Assembly (NCBI GenBank): GCA_002786205.1
Contig: PEQM01000041.1
Location: 62,001-126,000 of the forward strand
DNA from: Legionella sp.
GTDB taxonomy: Bacteria > Pseudomonadota > Gammaproteobacteria > Legionellales > Legionellaceae
DNA length: 64,000 nt
Direction of reading: 5' to 3'
Shown here one piece after another: positions 17,480-27,450 of this stretch (position 1 is the stretch's first letter; each line of letters begins with the position of its first letter). Made by a program: the position numbers and the translations under genes. The notes beneath the pieces were generated by a model, which saw only the letters and a program-made list of their open reading frames with translations, did not search any database and was not told where the DNA came from.

Positions 17480-17518
17480 TTCACCAGAAGAAAAGCAGAC
17501 AAAGTAACTCCTTTATTA

Positions 17519-17593
17519 AACCTCTTGCGAAAACGCGCCACCCCAACGCTATCGATAAAACAAGCCGCTTGGGCAGTAGCGTTTTTGCAGAGT
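17519..17593. repeat. MITE-like repeat, short copy A
   Basis: This 75-base element has partly matching ends, CCTCTTGCGAAAACGC and GCGTTTTTGCAGAG, and shares the GCAGTAGCGTTT block with copies at 33334-33472 and 51062-51207. It looks like an internally deleted copy of the same repeat family. Its right end abuts the start of the AlkD-like gene. Confidence 0.55.
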
Positions 17594-17609
17594 GCTAGGC
17601 AAAGAAGAG

Positions 17610-18305
17610 ATGATGCAGGATCTTATTTTAAGGGAATTACAGCCCTATGCCATTCCCCTGGCAAAACGAAAAGCCATTTTTTTTAAAACAGGCCCCGGTG
17701 ATTATGCAGAGCATGACCAATTTCTAGGCGTTCCAACGCCCCAGTTGCGAAAGCTTGCAAAACGTCACCAACAATTGGCTTTAGACCAACTGGCCGAACT
17801 GCTGACCTCGCCCATTAATGAAATCCGCTTGCTGGCCTCTATGATACTGGTGAAGCGTTATCAAAAAAGCGACCTCGCCACTCAAGAGGCTGTTTTTCAG
17901 TTGTATTGTTCGCACAGACAATACATCAACAACTGGAACCTGGTTGATGCCACCGCACATCATATCGTTGGTGCCCACCTGCATCAGCAAGACAAAAGTT
18001 TCTTATTGGAGCTGGCTTCTTCCAATGTCTTATGGGATAGACGCATCGCCATGGTTTCCACCTGGTATTTTATTCGTCATCATGAATTTGAATGGACGAT
18101 TAGCCTTGCGAAAAAACTTTTAGCCGATAAACAAGATCTGATCCACAAAGCCGTAGGCTGGATGTTACGCGAAATGGGCAAACGCGATCTGGCCTCGCTG
18201 TTGGAATTTTTAAATCAATATCGACAACAAATGCCCAGAACAACCCTAAGGTATGCTATAGAGAAGCTCCCTCTGGCCTGTCGACAGGAATACCTGCGCC
18301 AATGA
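17610..18305 (+). CDS. AlkD-like DNA alkylation repair glycosylase
   Basis: The protein belongs to the AlkD HEAT-repeat DNA glycosylases, which remove bulky or alkylated purines such as 3- and 7-methyl adducts without base flipping. About 231 residues are seen, close to the family's 237. The key residues of Bacillus AlkD have counterparts here: W-x-x-x-D in NWNLVD near residue 110 and the Arg in WDRRIAM near 145. The start is uncertain: GTG 17592, ATG 17610 and ATG 17613 are all in frame, and GAAGAG precedes the last two. It is monocistronic after a repeat element. Confidence 0.9.
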   Translation: MMQDLILRELQPYAIPLAKRKAIFFKTGPGDYAEHDQFLGVPTPQLRKLAKRHQQLALDQLAELLTSPINEIRLLASMILVKRYQKSDLATQEAVFQLYCSHRQYINNWNLVDATAHHIVGAHLHQQDKSFLLELASSNVLWDRRIAMVSTWYFIRHHEFEWTISLAKKLLADKQDLIHKAVGWMLREMGKRDLASLLEFLNQYRQQMPRTTLRYAIEKLPLACRQEYLRQ

Positions 18306-18405
18306 AATAACTCTATTTTGCGCCCATGCGCATGCGTTATTTCAGCTTGCTTTCAAAATACATGCTATGATATAAAAAAGAACAACCCATGAAAGCGACT
18401 CTATC

Positions 18406-20274
18406 TTGAACAACCCAGGAAATAACAGCAGTCTTCCTTCCTCCGTGGAAGCCAAGAGCTTAATCAGGCTAGCCTATGAATTGACCATGACCGCAACTCT
18501 TGCAAAAAATGAGCAAGAAGAAAGAATCAAGGCACTTTGGGAACATCAACGGCGATACAAAAGCCAGACGATACTGGATGCACTAAACTTCCAGCTGAAG
18601 CAATTAAACAGCTTAGACCCGGTTTTATTTACCTATTGGACTCAAGAAAAACGAGAAGCACAAATTCGCCTGTTAGAGGTGACCAAACTGCTACTGGCGG
18701 CACAAGAGGCCTATGAGGCCACTTATCAAAAAACAGTCAATCAAGAGGACTATACTAAGGCGTCCAAAGAGTGTGATACCTATCTGCAAAGCTTACGAAC
18801 AGAGGGCTTTGTAATACTCCCAAAGGCTGGGCAGCATTTTGCTTACCTGTACTTAAAAGCCGGCTTTGTCTTCGCAAAAAGCATGGAAAAACTCACTAAT
18901 ATCCGCTCTATTGCTGACATTCGAGACAACATGAGCTGGTTTAATCAAGGCCGACTGTGTTGGGTGTGGGACTCCAGTTTCTTAAAAAATATTCTGGAGC
19001 AATTGCCTCCTGATTTTTTCTATACACAGCAAGCAACGAAAATGGTTTATCTACCGGATCCTTACACCGGGACTTTAAGCTGGGGTCTGTATTATTTTCG
19101 TTTTGCCATTAATTTGGGACTACTGCTCAAGCATACTATGGCAGGCCCCTGGATGAAAGACGAATTAAAAACCATTCCCTGGCCTGAACGTTTTATGACA
19201 CAGTGGGAACAAAGAAAATTCCTCCTACTCAATGACTTGATTTGGGCTACTGGCAATCTGGCTTGCTTTTTTTGGCTTTGTGGCAGCAAAGGCACCTGGG
19301 GTGATATTTTAACTATCGCACTGCTTACTTTTGATTTGGCCGTGGCCTTTTGGGATTATGAGGAACAGCAAGTTGCACAAAAACAACAGGAACAAGCCTA
19401 TCTTGCCGATATAGAACGCCTGAACGAACAAATAACAACCATAACACAAGAACTCACCAAGCAAGATGAGCAGAAAAAAATACAACTGCAAATACAACTG
19501 ATAGAATTACAACGGCAATTAGCGGCACTGCAAAAGGCCTATGAGCACAGCAAAAGCCAATGGGAGACCAACAAACTGCTGCTCGCTATCAATACGGCAT
19601 ATGCAGGCAGTTTACTCCTCTCCTTTGTCTTGCTTACCGCCCCCTATTTCCCTCTGGCAGCCAATACCTTGCTGTCAGTGACTTTAGTTGGGGCAGCCTT
19701 ATGCTTTGCTGTGACTTTAATTAACAATGCGGTCAAAGGCCATATTGAGTTAACTGCGCAAAAAAGTGAAATCAAACGACTCACAACAGAACGCCAAGAG
19801 AAGATAGCCGCATTAAAGGATTTAATCAAACAGAGCGATGAAGAGCCTAAAAAGAAAATCCTGTTTCTGGAAATTCAGAAAAATCTGTTGGATACACAAT
19901 ACCAACAAATTGAATTAACCAGAAAACAATTGCATCTTGCGCGTGCCATCCTCATTGAATCGCTCATTCCTCCCGTGGTGTTACTCAGTCTGGTTTTTTT
20001 ACCTACCGGTATTGGGGTAGGCATTTTAGTGACTGCGGCATTGATTTCTGCAGCCAGTTACTTTCTCATCGAGGCCCTCTTTAAAGAAGACCCCAAAACC
20101 TTGCCACCATTTGATGAGGCAAAGTATCAGGACTTTCTTGACCAGCTTGACACATGGGAGCAAAAGGTCTTACCTCGTTCAGCATCAGGCTACTTCTCTG
20201 AGCCAAAGCCAGCACAATCACTCGTACTGCCTCAGCCAACAGATGAACTAACGGGTAATAAAAAAACGAACTAA
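18406..20274 (+). CDS. Orphan 622-aa coiled-coil membrane protein
   Basis: No enzyme family recognised. Residues 1 to about 220 are helical and charged. Two hydrophobic segments lie near 275 to 320. A long coiled coil rich in Gln, Glu and Lys covers about 320 to 390. A hydrophobic hairpin lies near 395 to 440, a second coiled coil near 445 to 515, and another hairpin near 520 to 555, before a Pro-rich tail. The start is a TTG overlapping a seven-codon open frame; the first in-frame ATG lies at 18487. Paired hydrophobic hairpins between coiled coils are common in vacuole-targeted effectors of Legionella and Coxiella, so an effector role is plausible but unproven. It is followed by mnmG. Confidence 0.72.
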   Translation: MNNPGNNSSLPSSVEAKSLIRLAYELTMTATLAKNEQEERIKALWEHQRRYKSQTILDALNFQLKQLNSLDPVLFTYWTQEKREAQIRLLEVTKLLLAAQEAYEATYQKTVNQEDYTKASKECDTYLQSLRTEGFVILPKAGQHFAYLYLKAGFVFAKSMEKLTNIRSIADIRDNMSWFNQGRLCWVWDSSFLKNILEQLPPDFFYTQQATKMVYLPDPYTGTLSWGLYYFRFAINLGLLLKHTMAGPWMKDELKTIPWPERFMTQWEQRKFLLLNDLIWATGNLACFFWLCGSKGTWGDILTIALLTFDLAVAFWDYEEQQVAQKQQEQAYLADIERLNEQITTITQELTKQDEQKKIQLQIQLIELQRQLAALQKAYEHSKSQWETNKLLLAINTAYAGSLLLSFVLLTAPYFPLAANTLLSVTLVGAALCFAVTLINNAVKGHIELTAQKSEIKRLTTERQEKIAALKDLIKQSDEEPKKKILFLEIQKNLLDTQYQQIELTRKQLHLARAILIESLIPPVVLLSLVFLPTGIGVGILVTAALISAASYFLIEALFKEDPKTLPPFDEAKYQDFLDQLDTWEQKVLPRSASGYFSEPKPAQSLVLPQPTDELTGNKKTN

Positions 20275-20361
20275 ATACGGCTATTCATTGCATAATCAGC
20301 TTGGGTAACTTGCTAAAAAAGTGTATAATTGCTCTTTTTGTTACACAGTTATGGTGTATAT

Positions 20362-22242
20362 ATGAATCTTGAACAATGCTATGATGTCATAGTCGTTGGT
20401 GGCGGACATGCAGGAACAGAGGCGGCTTTAGCCTCTGCCCGCATGGGAGCAAGCACTTTATTACTGACTCACAATGTGGACATGCTGGGACAAATGTCTT
20501 GCAATCCGGCCATAGGCGGTATCGGTAAAGGCCATCTGGTAAAAGAAATAGACGCACTAGACGGAGCCATGGCAAAAGCGGCAGACCAGGCCGGCATTCA
20601 GTTTCGCATTCTCAATGCATCCAAAGGTCCAGCCGTAAGAGCTACCCGAGCACAGGCCGATAGAGTCTTGTATCGCGATGCAATAAGACAACTCATCCAA
20701 TCACAAGACAACCTGACTGTATTTCAACAAGCCGTCGATGATTTAATTCTGGAGCAAGGCTTAGTCTGTGGTGTTAAAACCCAAATGGGATTTATTCTCA
20801 AAGCCAAAACCGTCGTCCTGACTGTCGGTACCTTCTTGGGTGGTAAAATTCATGTGGGCATGAATCATTATGCCGGAGGACGAGCGGGCGATCCCCCGTC
20901 CATTGCCCTGGCACATCAATTACGCGATTTGGCTTTGCCTGTTGGCCGCTTGAAAACAGGGACGCCACCGCGGATAGACCGACGTTCTTTAAACTTCGAG
21001 GTAATGACAGAGCAGCCTGGTGATACGCCTTTGCCTGTTTTTTCCTATTTAGGGACGGCAGCATGTCATCCGCAACAAATTTCTTGTCACATTACGCATA
21101 CAACCGAAGCCACCCATGACATCATTCGCAATAACTTACATCAATCACCGATGTACGCAGGCGTTATTGAAGGCATCGGGCCTCGCTATTGCCCCTCGAT
21201 TGAAGACAAGGTTGTTCGCTTCGCCGACAAACTGTCTCATCAAATCTTTGTTGAGCCAGAAGGCCTGACTACAGCAGAGATTTATCCTAATGGCATCTCG
21301 ACCAGCCTTCCCTTTGAAGTGCAAGTACAGTTCGTTCGCACGATCAAAGGATTTGAAAACGCACACATCACGCGCCCTGGCTATGCCATTGAGTATGATT
21401 ATTTTGACCCACGCGGCTTAACCAGCTTTTTGCAAACCAAGGCGATTGCCAACTTGTTTTTTGCCGGCCAAATCAATGGCACAACCGGCTATGAAGAAGC
21501 AGCAGCACAAGGGCTCATTGCTGGCATGAATGCCGCTTTGTATGTACAAGAAAAAGAACTGTGGTGTCCACGCCGGGATGAAGCCTATATTGGTGTGCTC
21601 ATTGATGACCTCATTACCTGTGGTACGCAAGAACCTTACCGGATGTTCACCTCTCGTGCGGAATACCGTTTACTATTAAGAGAAGACAATGCGGATTTAC
21701 GCCTGACGGCAAAAGGACGCGAATTAGGTCTGGTCGGCGAGCGGCGCTGGGCCGCTTTCTCGCAAAAACAAGAAGCAATACAACAAACTCAAACTCAACT
21801 GCAAAAAACCTGGGTTAGAGTAGGACATAATGACTTGCTGGCCGATGTATTAGACAAACCGCTCCAACATGATACTCGTGCTTATGAAGTGCTCAAGCGA
21901 CCTGAAATCCAATACAGTCATTTATTGCGTGTTGCCGAGTTGGATTTGCCACTATTGCCTGAGGCAGTGATGGAACAGGTGGAAATTCAAAACAAGTATG
22001 CAGGCTATATTGACCGACAACAACAAGACATTGAAAAACTGAAAAAATTTGAAGAAACACATTTGCCTGATTGCTTTGATTATGCAAAAGTACGAGGCTT
22101 GTCTAACGAAGTCATGCAAAAATTAACTAAAATAAAACCCAAAACACTGGCTCAGGCAGGACGTATTTCCGGGGTCACTCCCGCAGCCTTGTCCTTGCTT
22201 CTTGTGCATTTAAAAAAGAAACGGCAGGCTCATGAAGGATAA
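20362..22242 (+). CDS. mnmG: tRNA uridine-34 carboxymethylaminomethyl synthase subunit MnmG
   Basis: MnmG with MnmE modifies the wobble uridine of several tRNAs, using FAD and methylene-tetrahydrofolate. The ATG 20362 start gives 626 residues (E. coli 629); the frame extends upstream to 20329 without homology. The FAD-binding [12 protein letters not shown] motif is at the N-terminus, with [20 protein letters not shown] near residue 47, RLKTGTPPR near 200, and [18 protein letters not shown] near 370. The C-terminal helical domain for MnmE binding is complete. Its stop overlaps rsmG by 11 bases, and parA-parB follow, the same conserved mnmG-rsmG-parAB order found in many bacteria. Confidence 0.98.
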   Translation: MNLEQCYDVIVVGGGHAGTEAALASARMGASTLLLTHNVDMLGQMSCNPAIGGIGKGHLVKEIDALDGAMAKAADQAGIQFRILNASKGPAVRATRAQADRVLYRDAIRQLIQSQDNLTVFQQAVDDLILEQGLVCGVKTQMGFILKAKTVVLTVGTFLGGKIHVGMNHYAGGRAGDPPSIALAHQLRDLALPVGRLKTGTPPRIDRRSLNFEVMTEQPGDTPLPVFSYLGTAACHPQQISCHITHTTEATHDIIRNNLHQSPMYAGVIEGIGPRYCPSIEDKVVRFADKLSHQIFVEPEGLTTAEIYPNGISTSLPFEVQVQFVRTIKGFENAHITRPGYAIEYDYFDPRGLTSFLQTKAIANLFFAGQINGTTGYEEAAAQGLIAGMNAALYVQEKELWCPRRDEAYIGVLIDDLITCGTQEPYRMFTSRAEYRLLLREDNADLRLTAKGRELGLVGERRWAAFSQKQEAIQQTQTQLQKTWVRVGHNDLLADVLDKPLQHDTRAYEVLKRPEIQYSHLLRVAELDLPLLPEAVMEQVEIQNKYAGYIDRQQQDIEKLKKFEETHLPDCFDYAKVRGLSNEVMQKLTKIKPKTLAQAGRISGVTPAALSLLLVHLKKKRQAHEG

Positions 22243-22852
22243 CGACGCGCTTTTTTTACAACTCCAGGCAGGCTTGGCCACCTATGGTTTTTCACCTCAT
22301 AGTGAGGCTTTGTTTCATTATCTGACTTTACTTAACAAATGGAATACCGCATACAATCTGACGGCCATTCGCGAACCTGAAGTCATGATCAACAAACACC
22401 TCCTTGACAGCCTGGCTATTGCGCCTTGGCTTAATGGTAAAAAAATACTCGATGTCGGCACAGGAGCTGGCTTGCCAGGTATTCCACTGGCCATTACGCA
22501 TCCTGATATCTCCTTTGTTTTATTGGATAGTAATGGTAAAAAAATAAGATTTTTAAATGAAGTTAAAAGACAACTTTCATTAACCAATGTGGAAATGGTA
22601 CAATTTCGTGTAGAAAACTACCACCCGAAATCAGGTTTTGATACAGTAATAAGCCGTGCTTTTAGCAACATTGAACAAATGATTCACTGGACTCAACATC
22701 TCATTGCCCCCAAAGGGCTTTGGTTGGCTATGAAAGGTCGCTATCCTGAAGAGGAGCTGGCACTGCTAAAACAGCCCTACCGCGTGGAGCCTTATACGGT
22801 CAAAACCATAGAGGGTGAACGCTGTTGCGTCTTAATTAATAATAACAACTAA
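22232..22852 (+). CDS. rsmG: 16S rRNA G527 N7-methyltransferase
   Basis: RsmG methylates G527 of 16S rRNA; its loss gives low-level streptomycin resistance. The 206-residue length equals the family norm. The SAM-binding motif [17 protein letters not shown] is near residue 70, preceded by [20 protein letters not shown], and [13 protein letters not shown] lies near 140. The start codon lies inside the end of mnmG, implying translational coupling. It is followed by parA after nine bases. Confidence 0.97.
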   Translation: MKDNDALFLQLQAGLATYGFSPHSEALFHYLTLLNKWNTAYNLTAIREPEVMINKHLLDSLAIAPWLNGKKILDVGTGAGLPGIPLAITHPDISFVLLDSNGKKIRFLNEVKRQLSLTNVEMVQFRVENYHPKSGFDTVISRAFSNIEQMIHWTQHLIAPKGLWLAMKGRYPEEELALLKQPYRVEPYTVKTIEGERCCVLINNNN

Positions 22853-22861
22853 GGAATACAA

Positions 22862-23632
22862 ATGGCGAAAGTCATAGCCATTGCCAACCAAAAAGGCGGA
22901 GTCGGCAAAACCACTACAGCAATCAATCTGGCCGCATCACTTGCAGCCCAAAAACACCGCACCCTGCTCATTGACATGGATCCACAAGGCAATGCCACCA
23001 TGGGCAGCGGTGTGGACAAAAATCAATTAGTCCATACCACCAATGATGTATTGCTACATGACAGTCTGGCAGAACAGGCCTCTTTAACAACCACCAGTGG
23101 TTATGATTTGATCCCAGGCAATGAAGACTTGACTGTAGCGGAAGTCAGCCTGATGGAGCGCAATCATCGCGAAACCTTTCTTTACAAAGCCTTGCAGCCG
23201 ATTCAAGCCCTGTACGATTATATTTTAATCGATTGTCCACCCACGCTAAATACCTTGACTATCAATGCCTTTGTTGCAGCCGATTCCGTCTTGATTCCCT
23301 TACAGTGTGAATATTTTGCTTTGGAAGGATTAGCAGGCTTGCTGTCTACTATTGAACAAGTCAAAGCCTCGGTGAATCCTCGCTTACAACTGGAGGGCTT
23401 ATTGCGCACCATGTATGATGGACGAAACCGACTCAGTACGGAAGTATCCAAGCAATTACAAGATCATTTCCCATCCAAGGTCTATCAAACCGTCATCCCA
23501 AGAAACATTCGCCTGGCCGAAGCGCCAAGTCACGGATTACCTGCACTGCAATACGACAAGAACTCTACTGGTGCCGCAGCCTATCTGGCCTTGGCCACAG
23601 AGCTAGCAAGTAAACAAACTGTAGCAGGTTAA
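22862..23632 (+). CDS. parA: Chromosome partitioning ATPase ParA/Soj
   Basis: ParA is a nucleoid-binding Walker-type ATPase that moves ParB-parS complexes. The deviant Walker A motif KGGVGKTTTAINLAA is at residue 11. LLIDMDPQGNAT near 38 and DYILIDCPPTL near 117 are the A' and Walker B regions. At 256 residues it is the short chromosomal type without an N-terminal DNA-binding domain. It is co-transcribed with rsmG and parB, with gaps of about 10 bases. No full parS consensus was found in this window. Confidence 0.97.
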   Translation: MAKVIAIANQKGGVGKTTTAINLAASLAAQKHRTLLIDMDPQGNATMGSGVDKNQLVHTTNDVLLHDSLAEQASLTTTSGYDLIPGNEDLTVAEVSLMERNHRETFLYKALQPIQALYDYILIDCPPTLNTLTINAFVAADSVLIPLQCEYFALEGLAGLLSTIEQVKASVNPRLQLEGLLRTMYDGRNRLSTEVSKQLQDHFPSKVYQTVIPRNIRLAEAPSHGLPALQYDKNSTGAAAYLALATELASKQTVAG

Positions 23633-23643
23633 TTGAGGCCAAT

Positions 23644-24507
23644 ATGACAACAAAACGCAGTGGATTAGGAAGAAATTTATCGGCTTTATTAGGGCAAACA
23701 GGCAGTACTTTATTAACCCAAGCGCCACAAACAGAATTATCCAGGCTGGCGGTGAGCAGTCTACAGCCCGGTCAATACCAGCCACGCGGTGAAATAGAAG
23801 ACGCGCCGCTACAGCAATTGGCTGAATCCATCAAACAACAAGGTGTATTACAACCACTATTAGTGCGCGCCCTGCATCCTGGACAATATGAGATCATTGC
23901 CGGTGAACGCCGATGGCGCGCCAGCCAATTGGCCGGTTTAACTGAAGTGCCTGTCATTATCAAACAGGTCAATGATGAAACGGCTATGGCTTTGGCGCTG
24001 CTGGAAAACTTACAAAGAGAAGACTTAAATGCCATGGATCAAGCCCGCGCTATCCAGCGTTTGGTAAGCGAATTCAGTTTGACACATCAACAAATCGCTG
24101 ACTTGCTTTGCAAATCAAGAACCACCATCAGCAACTTCTTACGCCTGCTGTCCTTGTCTTCTTCCGTTAAAAAATTACTAGAACATGGTGATTTGGATAT
24201 GGGGCATGCCCGTGCTTTATTGACCCTCAATGAAGAACAGCAAAATCAGGTAGCCCAGCTTATTCTAAGCAAAAACCTCTCCGTGCGAGAAACAGAAAAG
24301 CTGGTAGAACGAGTCAAAGCCGGTGTAATGGATACACCCAAGGCAGAACCACCCAAAACCATGCATCAGGAAAAAATTCAACATCTGGCACAGCAGCTAA
24401 AAACAGCCATTAAATTAAAACCGGGTAAAGCAGGCAAAGGAGCAGTGGTTATTCATTATAAAGACGAATCAACCTTGGCACGGATTATAGAACACTTGTT
24501 GCATTAG
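23644..24507 (+). CDS. parB: Chromosome partitioning protein ParB/Spo0J
   Basis: ParB binds parS, spreads as a CTP-dependent clamp and is moved by ParA. The N-terminal segment RSGLGRNLSALLG is typical for the ParA-interacting tail. GERRWRASQLAG near residue 85 is the CTP-binding GERR motif. The helix-turn-helix is HQQIADLLCKSRTTISNFLRLL near 145. The C-terminal dimerisation domain follows a linker. At 287 residues it is of usual length and ends the mnmG-rsmG-parAB cluster. Confidence 0.97.
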   Translation: MTTKRSGLGRNLSALLGQTGSTLLTQAPQTELSRLAVSSLQPGQYQPRGEIEDAPLQQLAESIKQQGVLQPLLVRALHPGQYEIIAGERRWRASQLAGLTEVPVIIKQVNDETAMALALLENLQREDLNAMDQARAIQRLVSEFSLTHQQIADLLCKSRTTISNFLRLLSLSSSVKKLLEHGDLDMGHARALLTLNEEQQNQVAQLILSKNLSVRETEKLVERVKAGVMDTPKAEPPKTMHQEKIQHLAQQLKTAIKLKPGKAGKGAVVIHYKDESTLARIIEHLLH

Positions 24508-24658
24508 CAATACACTGATACCCCGTCATTCATCCAATAGACTTCTTGTATAATGGGTAGGTTTAACTTGCCAACCAGGCAGCCATATTGCAGAGCACCG
24601 CAAAAACAGGGATAACGACTTCATTCAGTCAAAAAGGCCAGTGATGCAAGCAGTCTCA

Positions 24659-24681
24659 ATCCCCATCCCAGCGATGGGGAT
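24659..24681. terminator. Nine-bp hairpin between parB and the alsS operon
   Basis: ATCCCCATC and GATGGGGAT form a perfect 9-bp stem with a five-base loop, about 150 bases past parB and 60 bases past the convergent 129-aa gene. Neither side has a clear T-run, so it may be a Rho-dependent or bidirectional boundary structure, not a proven intrinsic terminator. Confidence 0.45.
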
Positions 24682-24740
24682 ACGTTTAACTAGAGTTAAA
24701 TCAATTCCTTGTCGCAACTTAGCACCGATTCAACTGCTTT

Positions 24741-25130
24741 TTAAGTCAGCAAGCCCTTGTCTTCAAATACTTCTTTTGCCACCATAATGGCATTGGTTGC
24801 CGTAGGAAAACCGCCATATAAAATCATTAAAGTAATAACTTCGACTATCTCTTCTTTGGTTGCTCCGCAACGAAGTGCGGCATCAATATGCAGCTTCAAT
24901 TGAGGCAAACTATCCCCTCTGACCGTCAGTGCTGCCAATGCACACAATTCCTTCGTTTTGGCTGACAACACACTGTTTTCACTGCCATAGACATCGCCAT
25001 AAGCACACTCTACATTAATTTTTGCAAACAAAGGCGCAACTTTCTCAATCGATTGAGCATACTCGTCTGCTTTCACGCCTAAATGTTCGCGCAAGACTTC
25101 CATGCCTTTCTCATAACGCTTGTTTATCAT
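24741..25130 (-). CDS. Carboxymuconolactone decarboxylase-family protein
   Basis: This 129-residue protein has the CMD/AhpD-like helical fold. Segments ELCALAALTVRGDSLPQL and HIDAALRCGATKEEIVEVI follow the family pattern, with GGFPTATNA in the C-terminal half. The redox C-x-x-C of AhpD is absent, so it is unlikely to be a peroxidase partner. It is the last gene of an operon with a DoxX-type membrane protein and acetolactate synthase. Its substrate is unknown. AAAAGG precedes the ATG. Confidence 0.85.
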   Translation of the reverse strand: MINKRYEKGMEVLREHLGVKADEYAQSIEKVAPLFAKINVECAYGDVYGSENSVLSAKTKELCALAALTVRGDSLPQLKLHIDAALRCGATKEEIVEVITLMILYGGFPTATNAIMVAKEVFEDKGLLT

Positions 25131-25150
25131 CGCTTTTCCTTTTAAATAAT

Positions 25151-25555
25151 TTAAATGGCTGAAGTTCCTATCACAAACAACAAAGCACTTAGTGAAATGG
25201 TTAAATTACCAATAAAAATAATGGTATTTAGTGTCCTCTCAGGCCCCTTATCCATAAGCCAAAAACAGTGATAAATAAAAGTAGCAAACACAGCAAAGAC
25301 AATTAATACAGCCGCTGCGGGCAAAAGCCAAACGCCCAGCATCACCAAAAGTCCTGCTACCAATTCAATAAGAAGTCCAAATGAAAAAAGAACAACAGGA
25401 TAAGGTAATGACCGCTGACGCATTACATCAATAGCGGCCTCCTTATGCACATAATTCCAAAAAACAAAGAAAACAAAATAAAATCCTACCAATACCCGCG
25501 CTACCACAATGCAGCACGCCAATAGACAGTCTTGACTCATCCAATCCACGCTCAT
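25151..25555 (-). CDS. DoxX-family membrane protein
   Basis: A 134-residue inner-membrane protein with four membrane segments of the DoxX/SURF4 type. The first runs CCIVVARVLVGFYFVFFVFWN, and the second follows RSLPYPVVLFSFGLLIELVAG. I start at ATG 25555, six bases after GGAG; a TTG at 25567 is in frame. It lies between acetolactate synthase and the carboxymuconolactone decarboxylase-like gene with short gaps, so the three are almost certainly one operon. DoxX proteins have been linked to quinol oxidation and to redox or stress roles; the role here is not deducible. Confidence 0.85.
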   Translation of the reverse strand: MSVDWMSQDCLLACCIVVARVLVGFYFVFFVFWNYVHKEAAIDVMRQRSLPYPVVLFSFGLLIELVAGLLVMLGVWLLPAAAVLIVFAVFATFIYHCFWLMDKGPERTLNTIIFIGNLTISLSALLFVIGTSAI

Positions 25556-25594
25556 GATTCGCTCCAATTGTCAGACAAACAAAGTTCAACCCCA

Positions 25595-27250
25595 TTAATG
25601 CCCTTTTTGAATGCAGTCTGTTTTGAATAACTCAGGATTGTCTGAGTAATCAATAGGCACATCTATTAATACAGGCACTTTTTGTTTTTTCGCTTCATCT
25701 ACTATCAAATTAAAATTATCAGGGTGATCCAATTCATAACCTTTTGCACCAAAAGCTTTAGCAAAATCTATGACATTGACTTTGCCAAGCGCCACCCCGG
25801 CTTCACGATGGTATTTCATCTCTTCTTGTTCTTTAACCATATCATAAGAACCATCTCGCCATATAAAATGGATAAAATGCTGCTTTTCACGCACCGCTGT
25901 CTCTAATTCCATCGCTGAAAATAAAAACCCGCCATCGCCAGACAGCGAAATAATTGATTTGTCTGGATGTACCCAACGCGCGGCCATGGCCCAAGGCAGT
26001 GCCACGCCTAGCGTTTGTTGTCCATTGCTAAACAGTAAGTGATGAGGCTGATAGGATAAAAAATAACGCGCCATCCACATGTAAATTGATCCAATATCAC
26101 AAAGCACAATGGTGTTGTCATCAATGGTTGCTCGCAATAAATTAATAAAATGCAAAGGATGCATCAACTGATTGTGCGATAGCTGTTTTTTATTCACAAT
26201 ATCCATATATTGTTGATGAAAAGCGCTGACATTTTTTTTATTCTGCTCTTTCATGACAGGCTGCAGCAGCGTGCTTATCGCCCGGATATTGCTATCAATA
26301 TCGCCTAACAGCTCCAGTTTAGGTTGATATGACTGATGGATTTTTGCAGGAATATAGTCCAGATGGATTATGATTTTTTTTCCCTCGACATTCCAGGTTT
26401 CAGGATCGTATTCCACCAGATTTAAACCAATAGTAACAATCACATCTGCTTGAGCAAGGAGCTTATCACCGGGTTGGTTCCTGAATAATCCCACGCGCCC
26501 GGCAAAACACGGCAGTAAGGAGCGAGAAATAACACCTGCAGCCTGAAAAGTACTGACGGTGGGGATGCTTGTTTTTTCTAGCAAAGCATGGATGGCTGCT
26601 GTATTTTTCGGACGACTGGCCTCTTCTCCCAACAAAAGAACAGGGCATTGAGCCTGATTAATTAACGCCGCAGCCTCTTGCAGCTTTTCTTGGTGAGCAG
26701 CACCATAACTGACTTCATTTCTTGGCAAGATCACCGAAGCGTCTGTCATGACCGACAGCACGTCTTGTGGCAAACTGATGAAACAGGCGCCACTTCTGGG
26801 TGCCATCGCTGTACGAAACGCATTGGCAAACACCTCAGGGATATTATCAGCAGATTGTACTTCCACACTGTATTTGGTAACTGGCGCCATCACCCGGACA
26901 TTGTCGGTATTTTGATGAGACTCCCTAAGCATCATGCCAGAAGGCACATTACCCCCAATGGCCACTACTGGGTCACCTTCGGTGGTCGCCGTCAACAAGC
27001 CCGTAGTCAAATTGGTTACGCCAGGACCCGAAGTCACTAAGACCACGCCAGGACGACCGGTTAGACGACCATAAGCTGCTGCCATAAAAGCCGCATTTTG
27101 CTCATGACGACAAATGATTAACTGAATCGATGAGTCATCCAGGGCATCAAAAACTGCATCAATTTTAGCACCAGGGATACCAAAAACATACTCTACTCCT
27201 TGCGCCTCCAAGCATTTCACCACCAAGTGTGCTGCCTTTATTTGATCCAT
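25595..27250 (-). CDS. alsS: Acetolactate synthase, catabolic type
   Basis: This thiamin-diphosphate enzyme condenses two pyruvates to acetolactate. It has 551 residues from ATG 27250, which has AAGGA seven to eight bases upstream; GTG 27256 is an alternative. The N-terminal VEYVFGIPGAKIDAVFDAL and RHEQNAAFMAAAYGRLTG (catalytic Glu) blocks are clear. The diphosphate-binding motif is GDGGFLFSAMELETA, followed by WRDGSYDMVKEQEEMKYHREAG, which resembles AlsS-type catabolic enzymes and not IlvB. No regulatory subunit gene and no acetolactate decarboxylase gene lie nearby. It heads the operon with DoxX and CMD genes, suggesting a pH or redox function. Confidence 0.93.
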   Translation of the reverse strand: MDQIKAAHLVVKCLEAQGVEYVFGIPGAKIDAVFDALDDSSIQLIICRHEQNAAFMAAAYGRLTGRPGVVLVTSGPGVTNLTTGLLTATTEGDPVVAIGGNVPSGMMLRESHQNTDNVRVMAPVTKYSVEVQSADNIPEVFANAFRTAMAPRSGACFISLPQDVLSVMTDASVILPRNEVSYGAAHQEKLQEAAALINQAQCPVLLLGEEASRPKNTAAIHALLEKTSIPTVSTFQAAGVISRSLLPCFAGRVGLFRNQPGDKLLAQADVIVTIGLNLVEYDPETWNVEGKKIIIHLDYIPAKIHQSYQPKLELLGDIDSNIRAISTLLQPVMKEQNKKNVSAFHQQYMDIVNKKQLSHNQLMHPLHFINLLRATIDDNTIVLCDIGSIYMWMARYFLSYQPHHLLFSNGQQTLGVALPWAMAARWVHPDKSIISLSGDGGFLFSAMELETAVREKQHFIHFIWRDGSYDMVKEQEEMKYHREAGVALGKVNVIDFAKAFGAKGYELDHPDNFNLIVDEAKKQKVPVLIDVPIDYSDNPELFKTDCIQKGH

Positions 27251-27407
27251 GATCACATCCTTGCCTGATAAAAATAAGTTTATTTAATAGGATAGAATAC
27301 AGCTGATGCATCCATGGGTGCATCTTTGACTACTGGATGTATATTTTTAAAGCGCTATATTGAGTATAGGCAAAGAAATGGAACTAAACCAGATAAGGCA
27401 TGCAGTT

Positions 27408-27433
27408 AAAAAAGGCTGCCATTAAGGCAGCCT
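27408..27433 (-). terminator. Intrinsic terminator of the cox operon
   Basis: On the minus strand, AGGCTGCC, a five-base loop and GGCAGCCT form a perfect 8-bp stem that runs straight into TTTTTT. It lies about 20 bases after the coxC stop codon. This is a textbook Rho-independent terminator. Confidence 0.9.
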
Positions 27434-27450
27434 CTTAAGGGATGGGGTCA

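Noticed and set aside
18389-18409. A seven-codon open frame (MKATLS) before the 622-aa gene as a leader peptide
   Set aside because: It has no regulatory codons or attenuator structure; the overlap with the TTG start may be chance.
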